Source of the DNA: Paraburkholderia sp. C35
GTDB lineage: Bacteria; Pseudomonadota; Gammaproteobacteria; Burkholderiales; Burkholderiaceae
NCBI RefSeq assembly: GCF_003121405.1
Contig: NZ_QBUY01000054.1
Location: forward strand, 1-53,860
Length of the DNA: 53,860 bases
Direction: 5' to 3'
Shown in pieces: positions 9,172-17,883 of the stretch. Position numbers and translations under genes: made by a program. The number at the start of each line of letters is the position of its first letter. Position 1 is the first letter of the stretch. The notes under the pieces were generated by a model, which saw nothing but the letters and a program-made list of their open reading frames with translations, ran no database searches and had not been told where the DNA came from.

Positions 9172-9183
9172 TGTACCGGTACA
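9172..9183. promoter_or_regulatory. 12-bp perfect palindrome, possible operator
   Basis: TGTACCGGTACA is self-complementary and sits in the 159-base gap between the divergent methyltransferase and regulator genes. Just upstream on the plus strand is a -10-like TACAAT at 9155-9160, so a bound protein would cover a likely start of transcription. On the minus strand a TTGACT lies beside it. The assignment as the regulator's own operator is inference. Confidence 0.45.
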
Positions 9184-9234
9184 AGTCAAGCAATTATTCT
9201 GGTATCGAGATTACCCGTCACCGCAGTCCACCCC

Positions 9235-10047
9235 ATGAACACGCCGTCTTCCGCCGATTCCGCCCCGCCGCTCGACGCATCGCCCGCCCGCGCGCTCGGC
9301 GAATTCATCCGTGCCCATCGCGAACGGCTTACGCCGCAAGCGGTCGGCCTGCCGCCCGGCCCGCGCCGACGTACGCCCGGTCTGCGCCGCGAGGACGTCG
9401 CGCAACTGTGCGGCGTCAGCCCGACCTGGTACACGTGGATCGAACAGGGCCGCCCGGTGTCCGCGTCCGCCGACGCGCTCGCACGCATCGCCGTCGCGCT
9501 GCAGCTGTCGCGGGCCGAGCGCGCGTATCTGTTCGAACTGGCCGCCCAGCGCGACCCTGCCGAACCGGCCCTCGCTCCCACCGACACCCCCACGCTGCTG
9601 CTCAAAACCGTGCAACTCGTGAACGCGCCCGCCTACGTGCTCGATCGCCAGTTCACCGCGCTGGCGTGGAACGACCCGGCGGCGGATCTGTTCGTCGGCT
9701 GGCTCGACGGCGAGCACGACCGCAACCTGCTGCGCTATACGTTCCTGTCGCCGGATGCGCGCAATCTGATCGACGACTGGGAGATCCGTGCGCGGCGTCT
9801 CGCGGCCGAATACCGTGCCGATTCGATCCGCCATCAGAACGACGCACCCACGCGCTCGCTGATCGATTCGCTGTCCGCCGCCAGTGACGCGTTCGCGCGC
9901 TTCTGGGCGTCGCAGGACGTCAACGAGCGCGAAGGCGGCCAGCGCCGCTTCAATCATCCACGCGATGGCCACGTCGTCTACAACCAGATCACCTTCAAGC
10001 CCGCGCATCGCGAAGACCTGAAACTGGTCGTGCTCGTGCGCGAATGA
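9235..10047 (+). CDS. XRE-family regulator with MmyB-like ligand-binding domain
   Basis: A 270-residue transcription factor. The N-terminal helix-turn-helix lies at about residues 20-95, with the family segment RRTPGLRREDVAQLCGVS followed by a WYTWIEQGR recognition region. Residues about 120-265 match the MmyB-like ligand-binding domain, including AWNDPAADLFVGW and a C-terminal FNHPRDGHVVYNQITF segment. Such regulators usually control a neighbouring oxidoreductase or methyltransferase gene. The divergent methyltransferase at 8323-9075 fits that pattern. The effector is unknown. The ATG at 9235 is chosen because the HTH alignment begins soon after it. Confidence 0.9.
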   Translation: MNTPSSADSAPPLDASPARALGEFIRAHRERLTPQAVGLPPGPRRRTPGLRREDVAQLCGVSPTWYTWIEQGRPVSASADALARIAVALQLSRAERAYLFELAAQRDPAEPALAPTDTPTLLLKTVQLVNAPAYVLDRQFTALAWNDPAADLFVGWLDGEHDRNLLRYTFLSPDARNLIDDWEIRARRLAAEYRADSIRHQNDAPTRSLIDSLSAASDAFARFWASQDVNEREGGQRRFNHPRDGHVVYNQITFKPAHREDLKLVVLVRE

Positions 10048-10185
10048 GTTCGCCTGGCCCCGAAAAAGCGGCCCGCGCGGCGGGTGTTAAAATCGTTGTC
10101 TCCTTCGAGACGTCGCAGCATCAGGCAAGCATTTGCCCGGCACGCCGCGCCGTCCGCGTCTTCACCTCGCTTACTGCCCATCACC

Positions 10186-11592
10186 ATGACGTCCCAACTG
10201 CATAAAAAAGGCGAAGCCTGGTCGGCTCGCTTCTCCGAGCCGATGTCGGAACTCGTCAAGCGCTACACGTCGTCGGTCTTCTTCGACAAGCGCCTCGCGT
10301 TCGTCGACATCGAAGGCTCGCTCGCGCACGCGTCGATGCTGGCCGCGCAAAAGATCATCAGCGCCGACGACCTCGCGTCGATTCAACGCGGCATGGCACA
10401 GATCAAGGGTGAAATCGAACGCGGCGAGTTCGAATGGCAACTCGATCTCGAAGACGTGCACCTGAACATCGAAGCGCGCCTGACCGCCCTGATCGGCGAT
10501 GCCGGCAAGCGCCTGCACACGGGCCGCTCGCGTAACGACCAGGTCGCGACCGACATCCGCCTGTGGCTGCGCGGCGAAATCGACCGTATTGGCGATCTGC
10601 TGAAAGATCTGCGCGTCGCGCTGCTGGACCTCGCCGACAAGAACGCCGGCACGATCATGCCGGGCTTCACGCACCTGCAAGTGGCGCAGCCTGTGACGTT
10701 CGGCCATCACCTGCTCGCCTACGTCGAAATGTTCTCGCGCGACGCCGAGCGCATGCTCGACACCCGCAAGCGTGTGAACCGTCTGCCGCTCGGCGCAGCG
10801 GCGCTCGCGGGCACGAGCTATCCGATCGACCGTCACGCGGTGGCGAAGACGCTCGGCTTCGACGGCATCTGCGCGAACTCGCTCGACGCCGTGTCCGACC
10901 GCGACTTCGCGATCGAATTCACGGCTGCGTCGGCGCTGGTGATGACGCACGTGTCGCGCTTCTCCGAAGAACTCGTGCTGTGGATGAGCCCGCGCGTCGG
11001 CTTCATCGACATCGCCGACCGCTTCTGCACCGGCTCGTCGATCATGCCGCAGAAGAAGAACCCGGACGTGCCCGAACTCGCTCGTGGCAAGACGGGACGC
11101 GTGAACGGCCATCTGATGGCGCTGCTCACGCTGATGAAAGGCCAGCCGCTCGCGTACAACAAAGATAATCAGGAAGACAAGGAACCGCTGTTCGATACCG
11201 TCGACACCGTCGCCGATACGCTGCGCATCTTTGCCGAAATGGTCGCGGGCATCACGGTGAAGGCCGACAACATGCGTGCAGCTGCGCTGCAAGGTTTCTC
11301 GACGGCCACCGATCTCGCCGATTACCTCGTCAAGCGTGGCCTGCCGTTCCGCGACGCGCACGAAGCCGTCGCCCACGCGGTGCGCTTCTGCGAACAGCGC
11401 GGCTGCGATCTCGCCGATCTGTCGCTCGACGAGATGAAGGCTGAATTGCCGAACGTCGCGTCGCTGCTCGGCGAAGACGTGTTCGGCTATCTGACGCTGG
11501 AAGGTTCGGTGGCAAGCCGCAACCATCCGGGCGGCACGGCGCCGGATCAGGTGCGCGCCGCGATTGCTGCTGCAAGGGCTGCGCTGAGCTAA
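10186..11592 (+). CDS. argH: Argininosuccinate lyase
   Basis: Cleaves argininosuccinate to arginine and fumarate, the last step of arginine synthesis. The 468-residue length is typical. Family signatures are HTGRSRNDQVATD, the TAMPG-like segment IMPGFTHLQVAQPV, and the catalytic fumarase/aspartase-type loop SSIMPQKKNPD (Ser284/Ser285). The ATG at 10186 is chosen over the in-frame position at 10084 because the conserved N-terminus LHKKGEAWSARF starts there. It is monocistronic, with a strong terminator at 11615. Confidence 0.97.
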   Translation: MTSQLHKKGEAWSARFSEPMSELVKRYTSSVFFDKRLAFVDIEGSLAHASMLAAQKIISADDLASIQRGMAQIKGEIERGEFEWQLDLEDVHLNIEARLTALIGDAGKRLHTGRSRNDQVATDIRLWLRGEIDRIGDLLKDLRVALLDLADKNAGTIMPGFTHLQVAQPVTFGHHLLAYVEMFSRDAERMLDTRKRVNRLPLGAAALAGTSYPIDRHAVAKTLGFDGICANSLDAVSDRDFAIEFTAASALVMTHVSRFSEELVLWMSPRVGFIDIADRFCTGSSIMPQKKNPDVPELARGKTGRVNGHLMALLTLMKGQPLAYNKDNQEDKEPLFDTVDTVADTLRIFAEMVAGITVKADNMRAAALQGFSTATDLADYLVKRGLPFRDAHEAVAHAVRFCEQRGCDLADLSLDEMKAELPNVASLLGEDVFGYLTLEGSVASRNHPGGTAPDQVRAAIAAARAALS

Positions 11593-11614
11593 CCGGCTTC
11601 GTTCAGGCTTCCAG

Positions 11615-11650
11615 AAGGCGAACTCTCTGCCGAGAGTTCGCCTTTTTTAT
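11615..11650 (+). terminator. Rho-independent terminator of argH
   Basis: AGGCGAACTCTC at 11616-11627 pairs perfectly with GAGAGTTCGCCT at 11632-11643 around a 4-base loop, followed by a T-run. Confidence 0.92.
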
Positions 11651-11789
11651 TTTCGCACGAATTGCCTGCGGCTTCGGCCTCGACCCTTCGCGCGGCCATG
11701 CAGAGACAATTGGCCGCGGCCCTCTCTCCCTGGTGCGGCGCCTCGTCGGCTACTATCACGGCAACACCCGGCTTCAATCCTGCCCCGTC

Positions 11790-12710
11790 ATGATCATCCG
11801 TCCGCAACTCCACTGGTTCCGCATGCTGCTCGCGTGGCGCGGCTCCGTGCTTCCCGAACTGCTGCCGCGCCTGTGCCTCATCCTGCTGATCTCGCTGGTC
11901 GCGCTCGGCGTGCACGACCATCTGCTGAAGATCACTGTCAACATGACCACGACGCCGTTCTCGCTGATCGGCATCGCACTGGCAATCTTTCTTGGCTTTC
12001 GCAACAGCGCGAGTTATGACCGCTACTGGGAAGCGCGCAAGCTGTGGGGGCAACTGCTCAACGAAACCCGCTCACTGACGCGCCAGGTGCTGACGATGTC
12101 CACCGGCCAAATCGACGCCCGCGAAACCCAGGCCTTCGTGCAAACGCTGGGCGCATTCGGTCATGCGTTGCGGCATCAGTTGCGCGGCACCGATCCGTCG
12201 CAGGATCTGTCGAGCCGGCTCGATCCCGTACTCTTCGAGCGGGTGATGCATTCGCGCTACCGCCCCGCCACGATCCTGCTGTGGCTCGGCGAATGGGTGC
12301 AGCGCCAGGCGCGCGACGGCAAGCTCGATGCATGGACCGTGCAGGCCATCGACCGCAATCTGAATGGGATGTCCACCGTGCTCGGCGGCTGCGAGCGGAT
12401 CGTGTCGACGCCGCTGCCGTTCGCGTATTCGGTGATGATTCACCGCACCGTGTATTTCTTCTGTGCAGCGCTGCCGTTCGGGCTGGTGGAAAGTGTCGGC
12501 GCGTTCACGCCGCTGTTCTCGGTGTTCGTCGCGTACACGTTTATGGCGCTCGACGCGATCGCGTCACAGATCGAAGAGCCGTTCGGCACCGACGATAACG
12601 ACCTCGCACTCGACGCGCTGTCCGCGTTCATCGAAGATGCGGCGCGTGATCTGCTCGGCGAACCCTCGCTGCAGAAGATGGGCGTCAGGGAAGGACATGT
12701 GCTCACCTGA
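11790..12710 (+). CDS. Bestrophin-like anion channel family protein (UPF0187)
   Basis: A 306-residue inner-membrane protein of the bacterial bestrophin family (YneE-like). The family start MIIRPQLHWFRMLLAWRGS fixes the ATG at 11790. Hydrophobic helices lie near residues 25-45 and 55-75. The signature GFRNSASYDRYWEARKLWG, typical of the cytosolic neck region, is followed by two further hydrophobic segments near 210-260 and the motif ALDAIASQIEEPFGTDDNDLAL, which is shared with eukaryotic bestrophins. Bacterial homologues form pentameric channels; ion selectivity cannot be predicted here. Its stop codon lies in the loop of a hairpin at 12699-12721. Confidence 0.9.
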   Translation: MIIRPQLHWFRMLLAWRGSVLPELLPRLCLILLISLVALGVHDHLLKITVNMTTTPFSLIGIALAIFLGFRNSASYDRYWEARKLWGQLLNETRSLTRQVLTMSTGQIDARETQAFVQTLGAFGHALRHQLRGTDPSQDLSSRLDPVLFERVMHSRYRPATILLWLGEWVQRQARDGKLDAWTVQAIDRNLNGMSTVLGGCERIVSTPLPFAYSVMIHRTVYFFCAALPFGLVESVGAFTPLFSVFVAYTFMALDAIASQIEEPFGTDDNDLALDALSAFIEDAARDLLGEPSLQKMGVREGHVLT

Positions 12711-12763
12711 ACGGTGAGCACGGCATGCGCAGTTCACGGGCGCCGCTTCGCGCCGTGAACTGC
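12699..12763. terminator. Two hairpins between convergent genes
   Basis: GTGCTCACC at 12699-12707 pairs with GGTGAGCAC at 12713-12721, and the TGA stop lies in the 5-base loop. A second hairpin has GCAGTTCACGG at 12729-12739 paired with CCGTGAACTGC at 12753-12763. Neither is followed by a long T-run. They probably end or protect both converging transcripts, but they are not textbook intrinsic terminators. Confidence 0.55.
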
Positions 12764-12779
12764 ACCACCTGAAGAACAC

Positions 12780-13460
12780 TCAGTCCGTGCCGTACTTCGG
12801 CGAACGCGGACCATACATCAAGCCATTCGGGCCACCGCTCGACAGCAGCTTCTCGCTCGTCAGGCCTGCTACGTCGTGCGCTTCATCCGTCAGCGAGTGT
12901 GCGACCTGCTTGACGGCCGCCTGCACCAGCGCACCGATCAGCCCGGCATTCACATTGACGTTGCCGCCAAGCTCCTTGCCCGTCGCGCTGGCCACGCCCG
13001 TCCACAAGGTATTGCCGGAACGCAGGTCGATCAGTTTCGCGCTGGCCGTGACCACCGTCGTGCTGTCGATCACCATGTACTTCGAGCCGTACTGCGAGAC
13101 CTGCGTGTACAACGCAGCATCGGCGCCGAAGATGCTGCGCAGCTTGTCGGGTGCGACGCCCTGAATGTCGTTCGCGTTGGTCAGGCCGTTGTGTTTGAAC
13201 GTCTCTTCCATCTCGACGACAGGTACCACGTAGTAGCCACCTTCCGCGAGCGGCATGGTCATCTGCGAGAGCATCGCGTAGCTCGCGCCTACGTCCGTCG
13301 TATCGTTGACGGGCGGCAGCACGAGAATCGTGCTCGGCTTGCTGTTGCGAAATGCCGTGTAGTCCATCTGGCGCGAGGGCTTCGAGACGCACGCGGTGAG
13401 CGCGACCAGCACGGACATGGCGGCGATCAGCTTGAGTGATAGAAGGCGTTTCATCATCAT
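12780..13460 (-). CDS. GNA1162-family (DUF799) lipoprotein
   Basis: A 226-residue lipoprotein homologous to Neisseria GNA1162. The signal peptide ends in the lipobox LTAC with Cys24. The mature part starts with a segment typical of the family (YTAFRNSKPSTILVLPPVNDTTDV) and contains an alpha/beta TolB-like fold region, including the SIFGADAALYTQVSQYG stretch. It is the third gene of a co-directional lipoprotein operon and overlaps the DUF4810 gene by four bases. Function is unknown; the CsgG-like first gene suggests an outer-membrane-associated periplasmic assembly. Confidence 0.9.
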   Translation of the reverse strand: MMMKRLLSLKLIAAMSVLVALTACVSKPSRQMDYTAFRNSKPSTILVLPPVNDTTDVGASYAMLSQMTMPLAEGGYYVVPVVEMEETFKHNGLTNANDIQGVAPDKLRSIFGADAALYTQVSQYGSKYMVIDSTTVVTASAKLIDLRSGNTLWTGVASATGKELGGNVNVNAGLIGALVQAAVKQVAHSLTDEAHDVAGLTSEKLLSSGGPNGLMYGPRSPKYGTD

Positions 13461-13822
13461 TGGAATTTGCTCAACAGGAAGTCCATGTACACGGTCGATT
13501 CGGGGAACGACTGCTTCTCGGCAAGCAGTTCCTGCTTCGCGCGCTGATCATTGCCGACGCTCGCGTACAGCATGCCCAGATGCGCATGGAAACCCGGCGG
13601 CACCGCCGCGCCCTTCGAAGCGATCTGCTGGCCGGCCTTTTCGAGCGCGTCGATCTGCTGTTGCGGACTGTTCTTGCCCTTGAAGTACTCGTAGACCTGC
13701 GGCTGGTAGCCGTCCCATTGATAGAGCGCCACCGGCTTCGCCGTGTTCGCGCACCCCGTCAGCAGCGCGCACGCTGCCGCGACGGGCAGCGCAAGGCCCG
13801 TCAGCCATTGTTGGTTCTTCAT
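13457..13822 (-). CDS. DUF4810 lipoprotein
   Basis: A 121-residue small lipoprotein. The signal peptide has the lipobox LTGC with Cys24. The mature chain has the family features ALYQWDGYQPQVYEYFKG, then a helical TPR-like segment (QQIDALEKAGQQIASKG and PGFHAHLGMLYASVGN), and a short C-terminal FLLSKFQ. ATG at 13822 is chosen because the signal peptide begins there. It lies 31 bases after the CsgG-like gene and overlaps the GNA1162 start (ATGA). These three families recur together in proteobacteria, but no function is established. Confidence 0.88.
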   Translation of the reverse strand: MKNQQWLTGLALPVAAACALLTGCANTAKPVALYQWDGYQPQVYEYFKGKNSPQQQIDALEKAGQQIASKGAAVPPGFHAHLGMLYASVGNDQRAKQELLAEKQSFPESTVYMDFLLSKFQ

Positions 13823-13853
13823 TGTTATGCCTCGGAAATCTCTCGTTTGTGTT

Positions 13854-14531
13854 TTACTTCGATGCCTGTAGTGCACCCGCGTCGACCTGCTGCACCAGGT
13901 GATTGACGGCTTCCTTGATGGCGAGGTCGAGCACCTTGCCGTTGAGTGTGGAGTCGTACGATGCCGTGCCGCCAAAGCCGATCACTTCGCGATTCGACAG
14001 GCTGTATTCGCCCGCGCCCTGGCTCGATGCGACCACTTCGGAGGTCGTCGTATCGACGATGTTCAGGCTGACCTTCGCATACGCAATCTGGCTCTTGCCC
14101 GACCCGAGAATGCCGAACAGCTGGTGATCGCCGACTTCCTTGCGGCCGAACTCGGTGACGTCGCCGGTGATCACGTAGCTGGCGCCCTTGAGCTTCTGCG
14201 ACTTGTTCGCAATCGAGGCTTCCTGCGCGAGCTCGGCCATGTTGTCGCGCTCGAGTACCGAGAAGCGGCGGCTTTGCTGCAGGGTCGTGACGAGGATGGT
14301 CTTCGCCTGGCTGCCGACCACGTCGATGCCGTTGGAGCAGATGCCGCGCATATAGCTCGAACGGTTATCGAACTTGCCGACCGCGACGGCCACCGGTTTG
14401 CCCGCATAGGGCACTTGTGCGCTGCTGACTTCAGGCGTCGGCAGCGCGCGCGACGCTTCCGTCGCGCAACCGCTCAGTGCCGCGCTGACTACCGCGGCGA
14501 CGAGCAGCGTGATGCTTGTAGTTGGTTTCAA
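13854..14531 (-). CDS. CsgG/HfaB-family lipoprotein
   Basis: A 225-residue lipoprotein with a CsgG-like domain, containing AVAVGKFDNRSSYMRG, a VTTLQQSRRFSVLERDNMAELAQE segment and SYVITGDVTEFG. I place the start at a TTG at 14531, because AGGA lies 8 bases upstream and it gives a compact signal peptide with lipobox LSGC (Cys22). An ATG at 14594 would add 21 residues that do not look like a signal. CsgG is the curli export pore. No curli subunit or chaperone gene is near, so this is a paralogue family. It is the first gene of the three-lipoprotein operon. Confidence 0.85.
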   Translation of the reverse strand: MKPTTSITLLVAAVVSAALSGCATEASRALPTPEVSSAQVPYAGKPVAVAVGKFDNRSSYMRGICSNGIDVVGSQAKTILVTTLQQSRRFSVLERDNMAELAQEASIANKSQKLKGASYVITGDVTEFGRKEVGDHQLFGILGSGKSQIAYAKVSLNIVDTTTSEVVASSQGAGEYSLSNREVIGFGGTASYDSTLNGKVLDLAIKEAVNHLVQQVDAGALQASK

Positions 14532-14791
14532 AGTGCTGATCCTGCTCAAAGAGTGACTCGTATTCCCAGTGCCTTCGAAACGTGCAGACTGCATGCGCCC
14601 GTCACTCAGGCGTTCTGGTAATACGTTCTAACGGCACTCTACGATGCAACTTGAGCATTCGTCGGATCAAATGACAAACGATTGCGCTTTATCAACGCAC
14701 GAGAGCATGCAGGCATGCAGAGCGCATGTGAAAGAACAAGCTTAGCGATCCGAATCAATCAGGATGCACGACAGGCGCCCGGCAGCCACGC

Positions 14792-15514
14792 TCAGTCGTT
14801 GCCGGCCGTGTCGCCCATGCGTTTGAGCTGCGCGACGCGCGTGCCGATGATATCGATCTGCGAACGGGCATCCATCAACGGCACGGTCGCATCGCGATAC
14901 GCCGTCCACGCGCGTTGCGCGCGCGACAGCAGCGGGCGCGCGTGCGAAGGCAGCTTCGCATGCAGACGCCGGTAGTAGCGGTTCAGGTCGAACATCGCGT
15001 GCTCGCACTGGGCATCGAACGAACAGGCACGCGGACGCGTCTTCGGGTCCTGCTTGCCTGACGCCGCGGCGGCAGCCCGCAGCGCGAGCGCGCGGTCACG
15101 CACCGGCTGCAACTGGATGTCGGCGCCCGCGAGTTGATACGCGGTGCCGTGCGTGGTCGCGAGCACGGCGGCGAGCAGCTTGCCGTCGGCCTCGCGCCAG
15201 GCCAGCCAGCGCTTCTGGCTGTCTTCCCACTTCTTGCGCTGCGCGTCAGGCGCGTCCGACTGCAGTTGCTGCAGCGACTGATCCATCGACGCCTTCCACG
15301 CAATCCGCGCCGTGTCCATGCACTGAACCTGCCCGACCGTCGACGACATGTCGGCACGCGCCAGACAGGTACGCATCGATGCGTCGATGGGATCGGCGGC
15401 GGCGACTTCCGCATGCGCCGCGCCAGGCGCGGCAAGCCATGCGGCGAGCAGCGCCGCCGCGCTCGCGATCACGCGAGCACGATGCCACGACGGCCAGCGC
15501 AGTGCCGTCTTCAT
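14792..15514 (-). CDS. LprI-like (DUF1311) lysozyme-inhibitor family protein
   Basis: A 240-residue secreted protein. A long signal peptide ends at AAPGAAHA (residue about 36). The mature N-terminal half matches the LprI N-terminal domain, with Cys-containing segments MRTCLARAD and VQCMDTARIAWKASMDQ and the WLAWREADGKLL region. A related repeat may lie in the C-terminal half (FDLNRYYRRLHAKL, and SRAQRAWTAYRDAT). LprI of Mycobacterium inhibits lysozyme; that activity is not shown here. The ATG at 15514 lies two bases after the decarboxylase stop, so the two are probably one transcript. Confidence 0.8.
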   Translation of the reverse strand: MKTALRWPSWHRARVIASAAALLAAWLAAPGAAHAEVAAADPIDASMRTCLARADMSSTVGQVQCMDTARIAWKASMDQSLQQLQSDAPDAQRKKWEDSQKRWLAWREADGKLLAAVLATTHGTAYQLAGADIQLQPVRDRALALRAAAAASGKQDPKTRPRACSFDAQCEHAMFDLNRYYRRLHAKLPSHARPLLSRAQRAWTAYRDATVPLMDARSQIDIIGTRVAQLKRMGDTAGND

Positions 15515-15516
15515 GA

Positions 15517-17799
15517 TCACGAATCGCGCACGCAATCGACGAAATACTCGATGCGTCCGTTGATCGTTTCGCCGACCAGCCCGTGGATATCCGTATGGAA
15601 GCCCGGGAAGCGCTCGTTGAACTCACGTGCGAAGCGCAGATAGTTGACGATGGTGCGGTTGAAGCGCTCGCCCGGAATCAGCAGCGGAATGCCCGGCGGA
15701 TACGGCGTCAACAGGATCGACGTCACGCGGCCTTCGAGTTCGTCGATCGGTACCCGGTCGATCTCGCGGTGTGCGAGCTTCGCGAAGGCGTCGGACGGCT
15801 TCATCGCCGGTTCCATGCTCGACAGGTACATCTCCGTCGTCAGACGCGCGATGTCGTTGGCACGATAGACGCTGTGAATCTGCTCACACAGATCGCGCAG
15901 GCCGATGCGCTCGTACGCCGGATGCTGCGCGACGAACTCGGGCAGCACGCGCCACAGCGGCTGGTTGTTGTCGTAGTCGTCCTTGAACTGCTGGAGTTCA
16001 GTGACCATCGAGTTCCAGCGGCCCTTCGTGATGCCGATCGTGAACATAATGAAGAACGAGTACAGACCCGTCTTCTCGACGATGATGCCGTGCTCGGCCA
16101 GATACTTCGTGACGATGGCAGCGGGAATGCCCGTTTCACCGAACTCGCCGTCCACGTCCAGGCCCGGCGTGATGATCGTCGCCTTGATCGGGTCGAGCAT
16201 GTTGAAGCCGTCCGCAAGCGGGCCAAAGCCGTGCCAGCGGTCGTTCGGACGCAGCATCCAGTCGTCGCGCGAACCGATGCCCTCTTCCGCGAGTTCTTCC
16301 GGGCCCCAGACCTTGAAGAACCAGTCGTCGCCGTATTCGGCATCGACCTTGCGCATCGCGCGGCGGAAATCCAGCGCTTCGGCAATCGATTCCTCGACCA
16401 GCGCCGTGCCGCCCGGCGGCTCCATCATTGCTGCCGCCACGTCGCACGACGCGATGATCGCGTATTGCGGCGAAGTCGACGTGTGCATCAGATACGCCTC
16501 GTTGAAACGATGGCGGTCGAACGTGCTGTTCTCGCTGTCCTGCACCACGATCTGCGAAGCCTGCGAAATACCGGCAAGCAGCTTGTGTGTCGAGTGCGTC
16601 GCGAACACGAGTGCGCCCGTGCGCGGACGGCCCGCGCCGATCGCGTGCATGTCCTGATAGAACTCGTGGAACTCGGCGTGCGGCAGCCACGCTTCGTCGA
16701 AGTGCAGCGTGTCGAGCAGATCGCCGAGCAGGTCCTTGATCATTTCGACGTTGTAGATCACGCCGTCGTACGTGCTCTGCGTGATCGTCAGAATGCGCGG
16801 CTTGACCTTCGGGTTCTTCGCCAGCGCTTCACGCGCGAACGGATTTGCCTCGATCTTCTTGCGGATGTTTTCCGGCTTGAACTCGTCGCGCGGAATCGGC
16901 CCGATGATGCCGAAGTGATTGCGCGTCGGCGTGAGGAACACGGGGATCGCGTGCGTCATCGTGATCGCGTGCAGGATCGACTTGTGGCAGTTGCGGTCCA
17001 CCAGCACGATGTCGCCCGGCGCAACCGTGGCATGCCAGACGATCTTGTTCGACGTCGACGTGCCGTTGGTCACGAAGAACAGGTGATCCGCGCTGAAGAT
17101 ACGCGCCGCGTTGCGCTCGGAAGCGGCAACGGGACCCGTGTGATCGAGCAACTGGCCGAGTTCGTCGACAGCATTGCAGACGTCCGCGCGCAGCATGTTC
17201 TCGCCGAAGAACTGGTGGAACATCTGGCCAAGCGGATTCTTCAGGAACGCCACACCGCCCGAGTGACCCGGACAGTGCCACGAGTACGAGCCTTCGTCCG
17301 CGTACTGCACCAGTTCCTTGAAGAACGGCGGCGCGAGCGAATCCAGATACACCTTCGCCTCACGGATGATGTGGCGCGCGACGAACTCCGGCGTGTCCTC
17401 GAACATGTGGATGAAACCATGCAGTTCGCGCAGGATGTCGTTCGGCAGGTGGCGCGAGGTACGCGTTTCGCCGTACAGGAAAATCGGGATGTCCGCGTTG
17501 CGCTTGCGCACGGCTTCGACGAACGCGCGCAGATCGACGATTGCGGGCGCGATATCTTGCGCCTGGCCATCGCCGTTTTCGACGTAGGGCAGCAGTTCAT
17601 CGTCGTCGATCGACAGGATGAAGCACGAGGCACGGCTCGACTGCTGCGCGAACGAGGTCAGATCGCCATAGCTCGTGAGACCCAGCACTTCCGCGCCTTC
17701 TTTTTCGATGGCCTCGGCAAGCGCCCGGATGCCTGAACCCGAGATGTTCTCGGAGCGGAAATCTTCGTCGATGATGACGACGGGGAAGCGAAACTTCAT
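15517..17799 (-). CDS. Arginine/lysine/ornithine decarboxylase, PLP-dependent
   Basis: A 760-residue fold-type I Orn/Lys/Arg decarboxylase. The N-terminal receiver-like wing domain (residues about 1-130) is followed by the catalytic domain, with the HCPGHSGGVAFLKNP segment and the PLP lysine Lys406 in the THSTHKLLAGISQAS motif. A C-terminal domain follows. Which of the three amino acids it prefers cannot be judged from sequence. It makes a polyamine or diamine and consumes protons, so it may serve acid stress or polyamine supply. GGAGA precedes the ATG at 17799. The LprI-like gene follows after two bases; dcd lies 84 bases upstream. Confidence 0.93.
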   Translation of the reverse strand: MKFRFPVVIIDEDFRSENISGSGIRALAEAIEKEGAEVLGLTSYGDLTSFAQQSSRASCFILSIDDDELLPYVENGDGQAQDIAPAIVDLRAFVEAVRKRNADIPIFLYGETRTSRHLPNDILRELHGFIHMFEDTPEFVARHIIREAKVYLDSLAPPFFKELVQYADEGSYSWHCPGHSGGVAFLKNPLGQMFHQFFGENMLRADVCNAVDELGQLLDHTGPVAASERNAARIFSADHLFFVTNGTSTSNKIVWHATVAPGDIVLVDRNCHKSILHAITMTHAIPVFLTPTRNHFGIIGPIPRDEFKPENIRKKIEANPFAREALAKNPKVKPRILTITQSTYDGVIYNVEMIKDLLGDLLDTLHFDEAWLPHAEFHEFYQDMHAIGAGRPRTGALVFATHSTHKLLAGISQASQIVVQDSENSTFDRHRFNEAYLMHTSTSPQYAIIASCDVAAAMMEPPGGTALVEESIAEALDFRRAMRKVDAEYGDDWFFKVWGPEELAEEGIGSRDDWMLRPNDRWHGFGPLADGFNMLDPIKATIITPGLDVDGEFGETGIPAAIVTKYLAEHGIIVEKTGLYSFFIMFTIGITKGRWNSMVTELQQFKDDYDNNQPLWRVLPEFVAQHPAYERIGLRDLCEQIHSVYRANDIARLTTEMYLSSMEPAMKPSDAFAKLAHREIDRVPIDELEGRVTSILLTPYPPGIPLLIPGERFNRTIVNYLRFAREFNERFPGFHTDIHGLVGETINGRIEYFVDCVRDS

Positions 17800-17883
17800 G
17801 GGCGATTCTCCAAAAAGAACGACCGCTGGGCCGGTTAAGCGCAGCGGTCACCCGAATAGCTGGTGATTCAATGCGCGTTTTCG

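Noticed and set aside
13854..14531. Curli secretion locus because of a CsgG-like gene
   Set aside because: No csgA, csgB, csgE or csgF-like gene lies nearby; the neighbours are DUF4810 and GNA1162 proteins.
15583..17736. Long antisense open frame across the decarboxylase (plus strand)
   Set aside because: High-GC codon bias gives long open frames opposite real genes. The product is Arg/Asp/His-rich, matches no family, and the minus-strand gene is unambiguous.
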